A stretch of 64,000 bases of DNA from Oxytricha trifallax (GCA_000711775.1 ARYC01017972.1:1-64000), one strand, 5' to 3'; positions 10,763 to 24,600 are shown, counted from the first letter of the stretch. Numbers and translations: made by a program. The notes: generated from the letters alone by a model not told the origin.

Positions 10763-13700
10763 TCAAGTATCTAATAAATTTTACTCCCTAAACTAAACAC
10801 TTAGATCGTCTTCATCTTGATAATCAAAATCTGAATCATAACTTTATGAGTGTAAATTTTCTTCTAAATTTTACAATCTTTGATTGCTGTTAGAATTTTT
10901 GTCAATTGGAAGTTCAATATTACTTCTTTTAATTTTTAAGGAAGATTTTATGCTATAAGGTTCATCATTAACAAGGATTGAATTTCCCAAATTTTTAGAT
11001 TCATTAAAAGAATTCTAATTTGAAAGTAAATTTTAGCTGGTCTTGATGACTTATTAATTATTTATAAGGTAACTATTTCTCTATGATAAGTTTAATGATT
11101 TGTTTTAATTTTAATTTTTTTAGAATTTGCTTAGTCTTCGATGATTTACCTTTTAGGTTTTAGATTCTTGAATAGGTTAGAGTCTTTGGATTGAGGGAAT
11201 ATTATTTTGTGATTCATTTTAATTGTCATCTAACTCTAACAGCTGAGAATCTGTATGCTAGCTGCATAAAATATTAATGCTTGTTGTGTCTAGATTTTAA
11301 ATCGTAAGTTTAATTGAGTTGCTTCTATTTATTTCTGTATCATGATCAATTTACTAATTTAGTTTCAGATTTTTTCCTACTGATAATTATTGAATTTAAA
11401 TTTCTTAATTACTTATTTCTAAGGAACCATCCCCTACTACTGATGTTTTAGAATTTAATTTAGACTTCTCGTAAGTATACTATTGATCAGTATTATTAAT
11501 CAAAGCAATTGCAATTGTTGGTGTCTCATTAAATTGTTAATTTATATCAATATTTTGTTTAGAGTACTAGTTTGATATTTTCAAGCTCGAATGCTCATTT
11601 ATACTTTACACATCCTTATTTATCTTAGAGTTATTTTATGATTTTATAGTTTGCATAGTGCTCAAAGGGGTTGAATTTTTCCCAATTTTATTTAAAGTCT
11701 AAGATTTATTTCTTTAAGAAGATTTTATTAAAGCATCTTCTATTTGGATTTTGTTATTTCTTATAAGCGACGACTTATTTTAATTTGATAAATGTTTGTA
11801 ATTATTTTGCTTACTCTTAAAATTGAAATGGCTACCCTAGTTTTAAGGAGCATTCTTATTCACTGAATTCTATCCAGATAATATTATTTATATTACTTAT
11901 AAAATAGATGAGTTCTACAGTATAATTTTGAGATTCTTATTTGATCCTAATTTGTCTATTGCAGCTTTTGATGAATCTTTTCGTTTAGAGACTATCCTTT
12001 TTATCTTCTTTAATTTATCTAATTCTTACAATCGTTTATTTTCTATTTCCTTTATTCTCTTAAATCTCCGCCATTAATAAGCAATTTTAATTTGAGAATC
12101 TGTTTCAAGATTGAATTTAACTCCAGTGAAAAAGTCATAGCATATTCCCATTTTAGTGTTTAAAATCTTTTTCATTATATACTTATTGGTTATATAACCT
12201 CTTAAATACTTTTATACTATTAATAAAGCCTAATATTTTTCTTTATAAATATATTATAAGTGACGAAATGTTTTTGAATTTTAAGCTAAAATTATTTTAT
12301 TTGCATATTAAAAATTATCTATATTAAATGATAAACTCTCAATCATAATAATCCATAAACTAAATAATTTGTATCATCTTTAAAAGGCAGTTTAATATAT
12401 TTTTTAATTTTGATAACTGCTCTTTTCAATATATTATAACTTTACTTTAGTTAAGAAATTCTTTTCCTGTAATTACCAACTAATTCAAAGAGTATAGATA
12501 TTTTAATTAATAATTATTCAAAATATATAAATAAATTAATTAATTATCTATAAAAGGATTATGGGCTTTAATGCTTTTTTATTGAGGCGCTTATTTTTAA
12601 GTTAAGGGAATAATCTTAGCCATTTAAATTTTCTCCAATTTTTCTGAATCATTCTGACAGCTAAATATCTTTATTCCAATGCTCTCCTCACTACTTTCCT
12701 GAACTTATAATATATTATACCAATTACTCAGTTAAAATTATAAATTTGTTATTATATATCTTTTGTAGCCTTTTTGAATCTTATAAGCTGCATTATTTTA
12801 TTATTTTTTGTCGAACCTCTTTTATAACTTAATAATTAATTCATGCTCTTTCATTACTTGTAAACTAATTTTTGTGTTTTCTCTTGGTGACAACTGCACT
12901 CCAAATTTGTTTGAATATTCTTGTATAATTTAATGTTTCCTATTTATTTAATCCTATTATTCATGAATTTATCTTGCCTTTTATTTCATTCTCTAAATTG
13001 ATAATTCAGGGGGGGTCTAAGTCTGTACCACTCAATTTTTGAAATCCTAAGTCGGTACCATATTAAAAAAAATTTTTTACACCAAAATACTAAGTCGGTA
13101 CCACACAAAAAAAATTTTTTTTCATTCAAAAAAATTATAAGGAATTAATATTATATTAAAAATCTCAGCTTTGGAATCATCTGGTTTTTCTTCTTTCATT
13201 TTGACATGACTTCTCCAAAGAGCCTTTATTAAAAAGTCATGCTAACTAAAATTTTTATCGCTTACTGTGCTATAAAAATTTTTAATAAATCTTTTAAGTT
13301 AAAACCATAAACTTTCAATTTAGTTTGTACCTCTTAAATTTCTTGGTCTTGTATTTTCATTTTTCATCTTACATTTAAATCTTGATCTTATTTGTTATCT
13401 TGTTCTTCAAATTCTTCATCATAAACTTAATCATTTTCATTATCATTTTCTACATCATCATTTTATTAATATTATTGTTGCTATTATTGAATAACATATT
13501 AAATTTGAATTCCTCATGGACAGGTGTGTCATTTCTTGATCTTAGTTTCATATTCCGTAAACATACACTGCATTTCACATCTCTCAAGAATCCCAATATC
13601 TTAAAGTGGTTCAATAACATTTTTAATATCCTTAATAAATTCTAAAACATCAATAATTTTATCAGCGGTATTTACAATATCTTCATGTCTTTTTTTTCTT

Positions 13701-14492
13701 TACATTATATAATTAATTATAAAATGTTATCAAAATAAAAATTATGCTAACTTTAAAATATATAATTATTTTTTTGAATGAAAAAAAAATTTTTTTTATC
13801 TGGTACCGACTTAGACCCCCCCCTAATTCTAATCTCTCTATTCTCAAGGTTTATGTGTTCAGAGTGTGATCAAGATAAGTCTTGCTTTCAAACTAATTTA
13901 AAGTTTTGTCTAATGGCAAATTGGCCACTTAATCAGCTAGTTTTGATTTGAAATTAGAATAAGCTGATTTGTAAGAAGGATTCTACTAGTATGTAGAGGT
14001 AATTAAATGGGAACTATTTCTAGCATGTCTTTATTTTTAAGGTGTAAGAGACTATAATTGAAATATCGAATTATTCAATTATGAAGTAACTTTAGGAGAA
14101 TTAATCATAGTGTTATTGGCTGACAGCTTCTTAGAATGAAAAAAACTAGAATTTTTGTTTGTGTTGTTCATTAATGAATTTTAATTATATTCTCTATTAG
14201 TATTAAAAAGGTAAGGTTAGATTTAAAGAGAATTATTTTAGTTTCTAGAGGTACTTTATTTTGATAAGATATCCTATTTGTTTGGTTAGATTTATAATAA
14301 TTTAATAACTTTTCTTTGTTCGGATAGCTTTTAATTAGCATAACTTTCTGTAATAAATTCTGTTTGGTTTATTTAGTGCTATAAATAATTACTTGGAGTT
14401 ACCAAAACAGAACCGCTAATATCTTTATCTCCTATGGATAAGTTTATAAATTCATTATCTATTTAAGATTTATTATGTCTCGTTGTGTTCAT
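10763..14492 (-). CDS. IQ-motif protein, interrupted by two IESs, one a transposon
   Basis: Predicted 892 residues after removing a 229-bp IES (12323-12551) and an 822-bp transposon-IES (13008-13829). The N-terminal 220 residues are N/Q/S-rich. The middle holds three IQ-like motifs that could bind calmodulin: AAYKIQKGYKRY, LLIVQKYLRGYITNKY and a weaker IAYQWRRFKRIK. The C-terminal 400 residues are low-complexity with an acidic end (DSDFDYQDEDD). The three blocks are mutually consistent only when both segments are excised: the joins RLEL/SIQRMKQ and FIDN/FQYANK are exactly in frame. No enzyme domain seen; probably a structural, cytoskeletal or basal-body protein. Confidence 0.75.
12323..12551. 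other. IES, 229 bp, 10-bp pointer
   Basis: AATTATCTAT at 12313-12322 and 12542-12551. Removing one copy plus the interior joins two IQ motifs in one frame; without it the upstream frame ends at TGA. Confidence 0.87.
13008..13823 (-). mobile_element. 816-bp transposon with G-tract terminal repeats acting as an IES
   Basis: Inverted ends: left AGGGGGGGTCTAAG, right the complement ending in eight C. The terminal repeat runs about 23 bp with two mismatches, and further complementary A/T-rich DNA lies inside. Three copies of TAAGTCNGTACCA sit at the left end (13018, 13048, 13091), one inverted at the right (13801-13813). A 6-bp target duplication TAATTC flanks it (13002-13007, 13824-13829). The minus strand encodes a short block, GTNQIESLWFQLKRFI, resembling the NxIExxW end of IS1595/ISXO2-type or Merlin transposases, plus a possible Cys pair upstream; the reading frame is broken. 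Removing the element with one TAATTC restores the IQ-protein frame, so the duplication equals the pointer. Confidence 0.85.
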
Positions 14493-14669
14493 AGTTCTTT
14501 GTGAACAGGATACATTATTTATCCTTATTTTTGCTGTTATTAAAAAACTAAAATGCATTATAAAAATAATTCATATTTATTATTTAAAATGAAGCCGTAA
14601 ACAAATTGGATAACTTATTATTAAGTAGAAATATAAACATTATTGTAAAAAGCAGATAATAATTCGGCA

Positions 14670-15164
14670 TCAACTAATCATAAGATTGATATTCATTTTT
14701 TTATATTTTAACTACTTTTATTTATATTCACATTATTTATTTTAATTAGCATTTTGTAATATTGTTGGAAGTTGTAAGCTAACATCATCAAGTTTATGCA
14801 AGTTACTTTTATTGTTTTCAACATCTTTTATGCTAATATCCTTCTTCTGCTTAATTTAATTTGTTCTCAAACCTAATTTTTGATAGTTAATCAAAAGCTA
14901 AGTTTAATTCAAACAGTTGTTTCTTAAATTTTAAAAGTTCCTTGAAGTTAATGAAAAGCTCCTTGAATCACTTTCATGTTATGGCAAATTAGTTTGTAAC
15001 TTCATACCTGTTTAGATTATACTTATTATTAATTACTTAATAGCTTTATCATAATTAAATTATGTTATTTTATCTGTTAAGTTGAATGAATTAAGCATAA
15101 GTTGAGTAAAATAATTGTCTAAATCATTAGCTATTAAGCTTTAATTTAGGCTATAAGTAAACAT
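14670..15164 (-). CDS. Hypothetical 164-residue protein
   Basis: Single open frame from ATG 15164 to TGA 14670-14672, rich in Asn, Leu, Gln and Ser (DISIKDVENNKSNLHKLDD). No domain recognised. It lies just downstream, on the same strand, of the small TPX2-motif gene (stop at 15192), 28 bp away, so it could also be a continuation of that gene through an unrecognised IES. Confidence 0.4.
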
Positions 15165-15191
15165 GAATTAATGAATTTTTGTTTCTATCAT

Positions 15192-15558
15192 TCAAAATTT
15201 GAAGTGAGGTGGGGATTGAAGTTTATTCTCATTTATTTCAATGCTCTTTTCTTTCTTTGGAGGTAGCATATCGGCATAGAACAGAGGTCTAGAGGGCTGT
15301 GTGAGTGGTTTACCACTTGGTTAGATTTCAATCTTCATCTTTTCGTAGTCTGGGATTGGCTGAGCTTTGAAGTTTCTTTTGATTTCAAGCTCTTCTTGTT
15401 CTTTTTATAATTTCAATTGGAGTTACTGAGAATTTAATTGCAAACACAACTTTAATTTAATAGTTAAATAATACAATCAAAACTAAATGATAGGCACTTC
15501 TTCTCTCTGAATATAAAGCAAATTCATTTGGTATGGTTAAGTTATAATCATTCTTCAT
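15192..15558 (-). CDS. Small TPX2-motif protein
   Basis: ATG at 15558. The first exon ends near EFALYSERRSAYHL, matching the F-x-L-x-T/S-E-x-R-A core of TPX2 repeats. A 25-nt GT-AG intron fits next, then KEQEELEIKRNFKAQPIPDY, the FKAxPxP core of the TPX2 domain. It ends SPPHFKF then TGA. About 113 residues. TPX2 repeats bind microtubules and spindle proteins. It lies head to head, 141 bp apart, with a larger TPX2-motif gene at 15700. Confidence 0.65.
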
Positions 15559-15699
15559 TGGCTTTTAAATACTTAAAATTATTATATTGATTCAAAATTC
15601 CATAATATATAGTGGAGATTAAATAAATTAGAAAATTTATTCATAAATTTGAATTAGTTAAACAGACAGTTCTTTGATTATTATATTTAACAAGTAACC

Positions 15700-18600
15700 A
15701 TGAATTTCAGTTAACAATCAGTTGCAAACCTAAGAAACCCAACTCAAATAGATTTTTCTTTTACTGTAAGTATTGATACCAACCATCATGATTATTAGAT
15801 TGGCAATGGTAATTAAAACAATTGTGATGTGAGTTTTGCCCAAGGAGCAGGATTCCCTACAATTCTAGACAGATCAGGATTATTAGATCAAACTTTTATG
15901 GGAGGATTAGATTAGACAGTTGCATTCATCAATCCAAATAAAGTTGCTGTTCCAAATGAAAGTAGTCTTTAATCAAACAGAGAGTCTATGGTCTCCAATT
16001 TGACATCATAGTAAAGATCTTCAATTGGTTCTGAAAGCTCTTGCTCAGGATGTGATAACCTTAACAAGAAAACATAAGTTAAAGTAAAATAAACAAGTGA
16101 GGAAATTCTTTTACAAGAGCTAGCCAAAAAGCGTGATATGAAACTCCAGGAAAAGCTAGCAAACTAAAAGTTTTATCAAAAACTCAAAACTACTGTTCAA
16201 CCTAATACAAAATCAAACGATATGCAGAATTCAAAAGCCCTAAATATTGTCACACAAACCCAAGGTTTTAACTTTTGAATGATATTTGTTTAACTTTTAG
16301 ACTGACAAGCGTAAATAGAAATATTCAATAGACAAAGTTAATTTACTTTCTCCAACGGCTAATAACTAACGCAAATAAACAGTTTTAGGGAGAAATTCCT
16401 AAAAGTTTAATTCAGGAAAGAAAACTGTACCAACACCCTTTAATTTAAGTGAAAGCACCAATTCAGGAAGCACTCTATAATCCAAAAAATAATTTGTTTC
16501 ACTTAAAAATAAAATTGAGTCGTTCTTTAGAGAAGGGACTTATAGTGCTTAGAGAAGTTCTACAAAGAAAAAGAGAACAAACATTGAAAGAGAAAATTCA
16601 TTCGAGAATTAATCTCCCTCTAGTTAAAAGGGTAATATTATGAATAAATTAGGCAATAGTGAATATAACCCTAACAAATTGACTAAAGCATAATCCCCAC
16701 TTCTTAAGACAGACCAGAGGCATAATTATAAAAGCAATCAAAACCCCAAAATCCCTTAATGAGGTTTATAAGTGCTTTGATTTGTAGGGAATTTGTTATG
16801 GGTTGGGGTTATTAATTAAATGCGAGACAAAAATAACAAGCTTTTGGGGTCTATTTATGATGAAGAGTATATAGATTTAGTGTTTAAACTGCGTTATGGA
16901 TGTGATATGTATAGTGAATAACTCAAACCAGTACTGAACTATAAGTCTACAGCACTGCTCTTAAAGCGTAGTCCCTCAACTGTTCGCTCTCACTGCTTGA
17001 AAGCTGTGTAATTAAAGCAATAGTAGTTGAATTCTTAGCCTAAGAGGAAGTCTAAGTTTCTATAGAAGCATATTGACTATCTTATTAATGAAAAAACTTT
17101 GAAGTATTGGGCTCACTTCTCTCTCGACTAACGAGCTATTATGTTTCATCGCCAGTTCCCTGAGTTGAAGATCTCTGCATAGTCTGTTGCAAACATTTAT
17201 AAACGAAACGGTATCTCTTACAAAGGTGTAAATCGTATCAAGAGAGTAATTGATTTCACTCTGCCATTTTACAACAACAACTTAAATTATATTTATAATT
17301 AAATGCAGAGAGCCTAATAGAATAATATTAAGTTTATTCATGCTGACGAGGCTGTGTTTACATTCAACACTTTCATCTAGAAGTCTTGGTATAAGAGGCA
17401 TAGCAACATAGAAGTATATGACTAAAAAGTCAAGGTATAAACAATGGCAATTCTTGGAGGAATTAGCGAGGATGCTGGTTTAGAAACTTATGTTATTCAT
17501 CCTCGCTCTATTAAGACAGAGCAGTATATTAAGTTCTTAGAGCAGCTGAGAGAGAAGTACCCTGAATAAGAGATTATACTATTCGTTGATAATCTTTCTG
17601 TTCATAAGACTAAAGATACAAGGAAGAGTTATGAACAACTTAGAATAACGCCAGTGTTCAACGTACCTTACAGTCCATAGTTTAATTGAATTGAGTTCTA
17701 CTGGGGTATATTAAAAGGTCATTACAAGAAACTGCTGCTATACCACTTGATGCATGACCTACCTATCGATACAGTAGACTTTATTAAAAGCTCAGCGAAG
17801 AGAGTAGATAATTAATTAGCTTAAAAGTGTGCTAAAGAAGGGAGAGTGAATGTATATAAATAAGTTTTGTAGTTAAGTTAATGAATATATAAGTCACATT
17901 TAAAATTCTTTAGAGGGAGCTGGCTTCTCTTTCTTTTCTTCTACTTCTTGCTTCCCTCCTCCTAAGTTTCTTCTCTTGCTGCCCGCTCCAGCATCTATGT
18001 TCATTGACTCTGGAGGCTAAATATTTGAATAAAGTCTCTTGCTGACTTCATACTTTGTCTGCGACTTTCGCTCTCTGTGAAGCTTGCTCTATTCCTTCAT
18101 CAAGAAGATGCCAGTACCAGATTTTTCTAAAGAGTTAAGCTACAAATCTTACTTGAAATATAAGGGTGCTTCTGCAGCTCTGATAGCCAGCTCTCACTTA
18201 TCTTGATCCCTTGTTTGTCCTTATCTTCTGAAGAGATGCTGTACCTTTTCTTATGAGATTCTTGAATAATTTCTTTCAAGTAATCACCTTTAATTGTTGC
18301 AAGTATGCCAAAGAAATAGTTTCTTTTAGGCAGTTTATTTGACAACTGTTTCTTAGTAGGCAGGTACAGCGGAACCTCTGGGTCGTTCATAGCATCATCA
18401 TATAAGTTAGTCACTGAGATTTCTGGATAGTTTGGAATCTCTGCAAACTTTACATCTTAAGTTTTCAATGCTTTCTTCTCTTCGCAGATTATTGCCCTTA
18501 GAAATGAAATTTTGGTACCTTCCTTCGTTGGCAAGAACAAACCAACAACATAATCAAGATGAGTTACTATGAGTTCATTACCTTGCTGCACCAGGTAGCG

Positions 18601-21600
18601 GTGCAAATCCTCCTTGCTTCTAAATCTCTGAATCAATTCTTGTGCTTGCACTCTTTTCATTACATCATTCATTGACTCCATCTTGTTTACAGATCTAAGA
18701 AATGATATTCAAATTTAAGTTTATTGATTTCAATTATATACCTCTGTAATACTTACTATTAAATATGGGCATCCTATAGGAGGTCAACCTCTTAGAAGGA
18801 TATGGAGAAGGTTTTGAGAACTGGTTTCAAACTTGAGAGATTGATATCAATTTCTACTGTTATAGTTCCATATTTTTAAATTTAAATTGGTACGTACTTA
18901 ATTAGGAGCAGCTCCTAAAATGCTAGTACTTAATTAGGAGCATTAATTAAAGCTAGTACTTAATTAGGAGCACCCTAATTTTAATCATAAAATCACAAAA
19001 TACCTCCTAAAGCAGTACGTACTTAATTAGGTGAACCTCCTAAATCGGTACGTACTATAATCAACTTATTATTGAAAGTAAAAATGGTTACTTCCTCACC
19101 CATATTTAGAGCTGGATCCTCTCTTAACACTCATAATTCTTCTCTAATACTCTAAGAACTTTCCTTGAAACTTGTAGGCTTGCAAAGCTCTCATATAAGC
19201 TCTCAGTTATAGAGGCAGTTTTATAATTTTAAATTCAAATTTAAATATGAGCGCTAACATTTTAAGAAAAACAACAGCACTTCCATCAAACTAAATGAGA
19301 CTTACCTTTGGCAGCAATAAAAAGTGTGATACTGCGAGATGAACTCTCATAAAGAACTACCAGAGCTATCACTTGATGTCTCTATTATTAAAATAGAAAT
19401 TAATAATAGAAAATAAATGGCAAACAAGTGTGTGGGAGACAGAGAGGAGGAGAAAGGTATTAATGAAATTCCTATACAAACTGAAGAAATAGAAGTATAC
19501 TTTTGTGAGCTGTGTGAGAGAGATTTTGCTCATAAATCTAGCTGGTACAGGCATATAAAGGTTCATAAGGAAGCTAAGCCTACTGTATACCTAAAGCATG
19601 ACAAAGTTGATGGAAAGTATGATTCAAAACCCCAAAACCCCTTAGTGAGGTTTATAAGTGCTTTGATTAGTAGGGTAAAGTTGGGGTTTTATTAGGGTTA
19701 GTAGAGAAAACGCAAGTTTAATGAGACATTAATATGTATTTAATGAGTATTAGTTTAATTATATCACACGAATTTTACTTGCTTGTCTTTGTTGTATCTC
19801 TTGAATCTCGCTTTCTTTAGTGGTTCGAGCATATCGTCTAAGGATTGTCTTGGATATGCTGGAGCTCTTACTATTATCTTCTCTACAATCTTCTTTATTT
19901 CTTAGCATACATCATCTTGTTTTATGTGCTTCTCAGCTAGATTTATTGATTATTTTTCATATTTTGTATTAATGTAAGTCATGCTTTCCATATCGCACTC
20001 TAAAATTATTGCAGCTACTGCCCAAACATCCCACTAAATAGAGCCATTAGTCCATTTCTCTCTGATTGGGAAGTAACCTGGAGTACCAAGAACCTTTGCT
20101 AAGGTTACAATCTCTTATCTTAAGGCTCTATTAAAATCGATTACAACTACTTCTAAAGGGCAAAGGTTTAGCATAACATTTTCAGGGTTCAAATCTCTAT
20201 GAACGTATCCAAGCTCGTGAAGTTCCTAAACACCCTTTATCATATTAGATAGAATATCATTCAAGTCATCTGGGTATCTGTTTTAATATAGATAATCTCG
20301 GAGAGTCATTTCAAACTTTTTTAGCCTTAGTGCGATGAAACCAAACCCTAAAATAACACCATCTAGCTTGAGCAAATTCTTGCAATCTTTTTTCTAAGCC
20401 TCTCTAAGTACAATATATTCGTTAGCAAACTCATTTTGATACTGCTCGTTTTTAAGGAGATAGCTGAAAGGATATACCTTGTAGGCATAGTCATCAACCA
20501 CTATGAGTTTTGCTTTAGCAGGTACGTTTATATGTAAGTAGTTTTCAATACAACTGCTAAGGTCTACTGCATTTAGTGCAGGAATATACATGGCTCTCTC
20601 TTAAAAGCATGCTAAAAAGACATTACCAGCAGGTTGATTCATTAATTCTATTCGCTTCTGCCTCTTGAGCTTCTCCTGTTGTTCTTTTTAAGTCTCAAGA
20701 TTATTAGATTTTCTTTTAGCGGGCACTAATTTCTAAGTCTCTTTATCTTAAATCAAGAACTCACTTAGGTGATGCTTCTGCATATGTTTCTTAACTTTAG
20801 CTGAGTGAGTATAAGACTTCTCACAAGTCGTGCACTAGTACCTGCCATCGACCTTATCATGCTTAAAATACACCTTAGCTTTCCCAGAGTGAACCTCTTT
20901 CATATGTCTCTTCAAACTGGAATCAGTAGAGAAAAAATTTTAGCAGTCTTAGCATTCAAAAGTTTTGATCCTTTAAATCTGAAGCTGTTCCTTTTCTTCC
21001 TCAACATCTTTTATTGATGTTTAAACTTCTATTTCAGCTTTCTCTTTCATGTTTTAAAACCTATATAATAAAAACCTGTGCTTCAAATTCAAGAGCTCTT
21101 AGCTCTGCCTCCCTCTCAATATATATAACTTCTTGTTTCTTGGTTGAACCAAAGTTAAGCATTGATTGACCTGCTCCTAAAAGTGCCGCTCCTACGATTT
21201 AAGTTGACCGCCATGTTTAAATTCAAATTTAAATTTCTATTATAAAGCTCTTTAAACCTCTATAGCTATAGCTGGACTATATAGGAGTTGCTACAGCATT
21301 AATGATGGTTTGATCTCAGCTCTAAGACTTCATATTTATACTCAGTTTATAACTATAATTTTTGTAATTTTGCACTTAATAATTTTGATTCTGGTACCAA
21401 CTCAGATAAAGTTCAGATTGGTACTGGTACCAATTAAGTTTAGAACCAGATTGGAACTTTTCCATTAAAACCTCACTGAATTAAAACTAGGTACTAATTA
21501 AGTTTTGGTACTATTAAATTGGTACCAATTAAACTTAAACGAATTTAGTACCGGTACTAATTAAATTTAAACAAATTTAGTACTAATTTAATGGAACTAA

Positions 21601-24600
21601 ATTGAAAAAAATGGAGCTCCATCTCTGAAGTTTGTTACAGCTTCTGCAAACCTTCTCCACGTATCTTTACAGGGTTGACCTCCTATAAGATGCCCACATT
21701 TAATAGTAAGATTTTAAAGGATAGGATCCAGAAGTCTATAAATTAAAACTTGAAATTCATTAATAGGAAGAGGAACAAAGATGGAATCATTCAATGAACA
21801 AATGAAAAGGGTTGAGGCTCAAGAAATGATATCAAGATTCAGAAGCAAGGAGGATCTCTATCGATACCTTACTTAGCATGGTAAATAAATTGATGTTAAT
21901 CAACGATGTATACAGTTGGTCTATTCCTTCCAACGATGGAAGGTACTAAAATATCATTCTTAAAAGCAATACTCTGAGAGGAGAAGAAAGCATTTAAAAA
22001 CATAGAAATCAAACTGATTGAAATACCTAACTACCCAGAGATTTCAGTCACAAATCTCTACGAGGATGCAATGAAAGATGATGAAGTGGTTATTTACCGT
22101 CCTAGCAAGAAGTAACTCTCAAATAAATTGCCTGAAAGAAACTTCTTCTTTGGTGTTCTTGGTACAATCAAAGAGGATTATTTGAGAGAAATTATAGAAG
22201 AAGCTCATAAGAAACGCTACTCTATTTCTCCTGAAGATTAAAAGAAGCAAGGAATACTAATAAGCGAGACATGGCTAGCAGAGCTTAAGAAGCATCCTTA
22301 TCACTCTAGTAAGCTTTGATTTATAACTTTTTAGGGAAACCTGGAACTGGTATATTTCTAATGAAAGAGAATGCAAAGGTTCACAGAGAGAGAAAGTCTC
22401 AAACCATTCATTAAGTTAGCAAAAGACTTTATAATGAAGTTTAAAAGTCTGATGAAATGAACATAGATGCTGGTGCTGGTACAAAGAGAAGAAAAATGGG
22501 TCCTAGTAAAGCACCAGAGGAAGAAAAGAAAGAGAAGCCGAATCCATTTAAGAGTTCGTTTAATATATGAAATAATTCATTCATTTAAGTCTAACACTTA
22601 TTAATAAACATTCATTCTTCCTTTCCTTGCACATATCGTAGTCTAGTCTTTACCCACTCTCTTGCAACTACTCTGTATTAAGTCTACTATGTCAATTAGT
22701 AGATCATGCATTAGGTGATACAGCAAGAGTTTCTTGTAGTGAGTCTTAATCTAACTCCAATAGAATTCGATTCCATTAAATTGAGGACTGTAAGGAACGT
22801 TATACACAGGAGTTATCTTTAATTCTTCATAAGCTTTCTTAGATTCCTTAGTCTTATGAACTGAGAGGTTATCAACAAACAGGATGATCTCTTGATCGTT
22901 GTACTTATCTCTTAGCTTATGTAAGAACTCTATATACTGCTCTCGCTTAATAGAGCGAGGATGAATAACATAAGTTTCTAAGCCTGAATCTTCACTGATA
23001 CCAGCCAAAATTGCGTGAGTGACAACCTTAACCTTTTAGTCATACACTTCTATATTATCGTACTTCTTGTACCAAGACTTATTAATAAAGGTGTTGAACG
23101 AAAACACAGCTTCATCAGCGTGTATGAACTTGATGTTATTATCAACAGACCTCTGCATTTAATCATATATATAGTTTAAATTATTACTATAAAATGGCAG
23201 AGTAAAGTCAATCACTCTCTTCACTCTATTGACAGTCTTGAAGGTAATACCATTCCTTCAATAAATATTTGCGATAGTCTATGGTGAGATACGCATGTCA
23301 GGAAACTTGCGATGAAACATCACAGCTCGCTAGTCAAGTGGGAAATGTGCCCAATACTTAAGAGTCTTAGAATCGCAGAGATATTCAATATGGTGCTAAG
23401 AGAACTTTTATTTTCTTACAGGATGTTATCAAGAACCAGAATTGAAATGCTAAACAGCTAACAAGCAATGATACCTAACTGTTGAGGCACTCTTGCGCAG
23501 GAGCTTTGCTATAGCAGCATAATTCATAACTGGTTTGAGTTAGTCTATATTAATACTCGCACCATACCTAAGCTTAAGCAGTAAATCTAAATATTTCTCA
23601 TCATAAATAGACCCCAAAAATCGCTAATTTCTATTTTTCATTTTGCAAACTAGTCTAATTTCTCTACTAACCCTAATAAAACCCCAATTTTACCCTACTA
23701 ATCAAAGCACTTATAAACCTCACTAAGGGGTTTTGGGGTTTTGATTGCTTTGAGTGCCATAAACAGTACCCTCACACAAGAGACTTAAAGAAGCATCTTT
23801 TAAAAGCCCACAAGAAAGAAATAGAAGTTGAAGATTAAGACACTCAACTGAAGTTGCTCAACAAAAGAAAAGCAAGGGAGCCTCTTTAAGTTGCTGAGCT
23901 TTAACAGGCAAGCGAATCAGAGTATGTGAGGATTGCACGCAACCTCTTAGCATCAGAGGTCACTAAAATCATGATTAAAATATAATACAAGAAAATTCCA
24001 GTACTTGCATAGATTGATTTAGATACTTCTCTCTAAAGCTACCTAATTCTAGAGGACTCCTATGACAAGAAAGTTATTAAGGATCATCAGTATGCTTACA
24101 AGGTATATCCTTTCAACTATCTCCTTAGTGATGATAAATATTAAATGGAGTTTACTAATGAATATTAAGTACTCACTCAGGCTAAGTTTAAAGAGTGCAA
24201 ATACTTAATAAAGCTAGATGCTGTTCTCCTAGCCAAAGATCATGTAGCTTTCAGACTACCACTCTTTGAAATGACACTCAGAGATTTCATAACTGATCAA
24301 AGAAATCATAGATAGCTTGCATTAATATCAACCTAAGCTATACAAGGTATCAAAGAGCTTCATAAGTTAGGCTTTGTTCACAGAGATCTCAAGCCTGAGA
24401 ATATAATGTTGAACTTTTCACCAGTAACAGTAACAATTATTGATTTCAACAGAGCCTTAAGAGTGGAAGTATCAAGGCTTGGAAGTGTAATGGGAACTCC
24501 AGGCTATTATCCAGAAAGAGAAGACTGGAGAGATGGAGACTTATAGTGGGATGTGTGGGCTTTAGCAGCAATAATAATAGAGTGCGATATGCCTCGCAAT

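Larger units (their letters stand above)
19625..23743 (-). mobile_element. TBE-B, inverted TBE nested inside the 57-kDa gene of TBE-A
   Basis: 4119 bp with full terminal repeats, flanked by ATT (19622-19624 and 23744-23746). All three genes run opposite to TBE-A: 57-kDa (-), 22-kDa (+), transposase (-). Transposase and 22-kDa genes carry stops or frameshifts; the 57-kDa gene is mostly open. Closer to TBE-C than to its host TBE-A (shared spacer repeats and a shared TGA in the transposase). Confidence 0.96.

Noticed and set aside
13382..13645. Hydrophobic plus-strand frame in the small transposon
   Set aside because: It is antisense to an Asp/Glu/Asn-rich minus-strand stretch of the transposase remnant.
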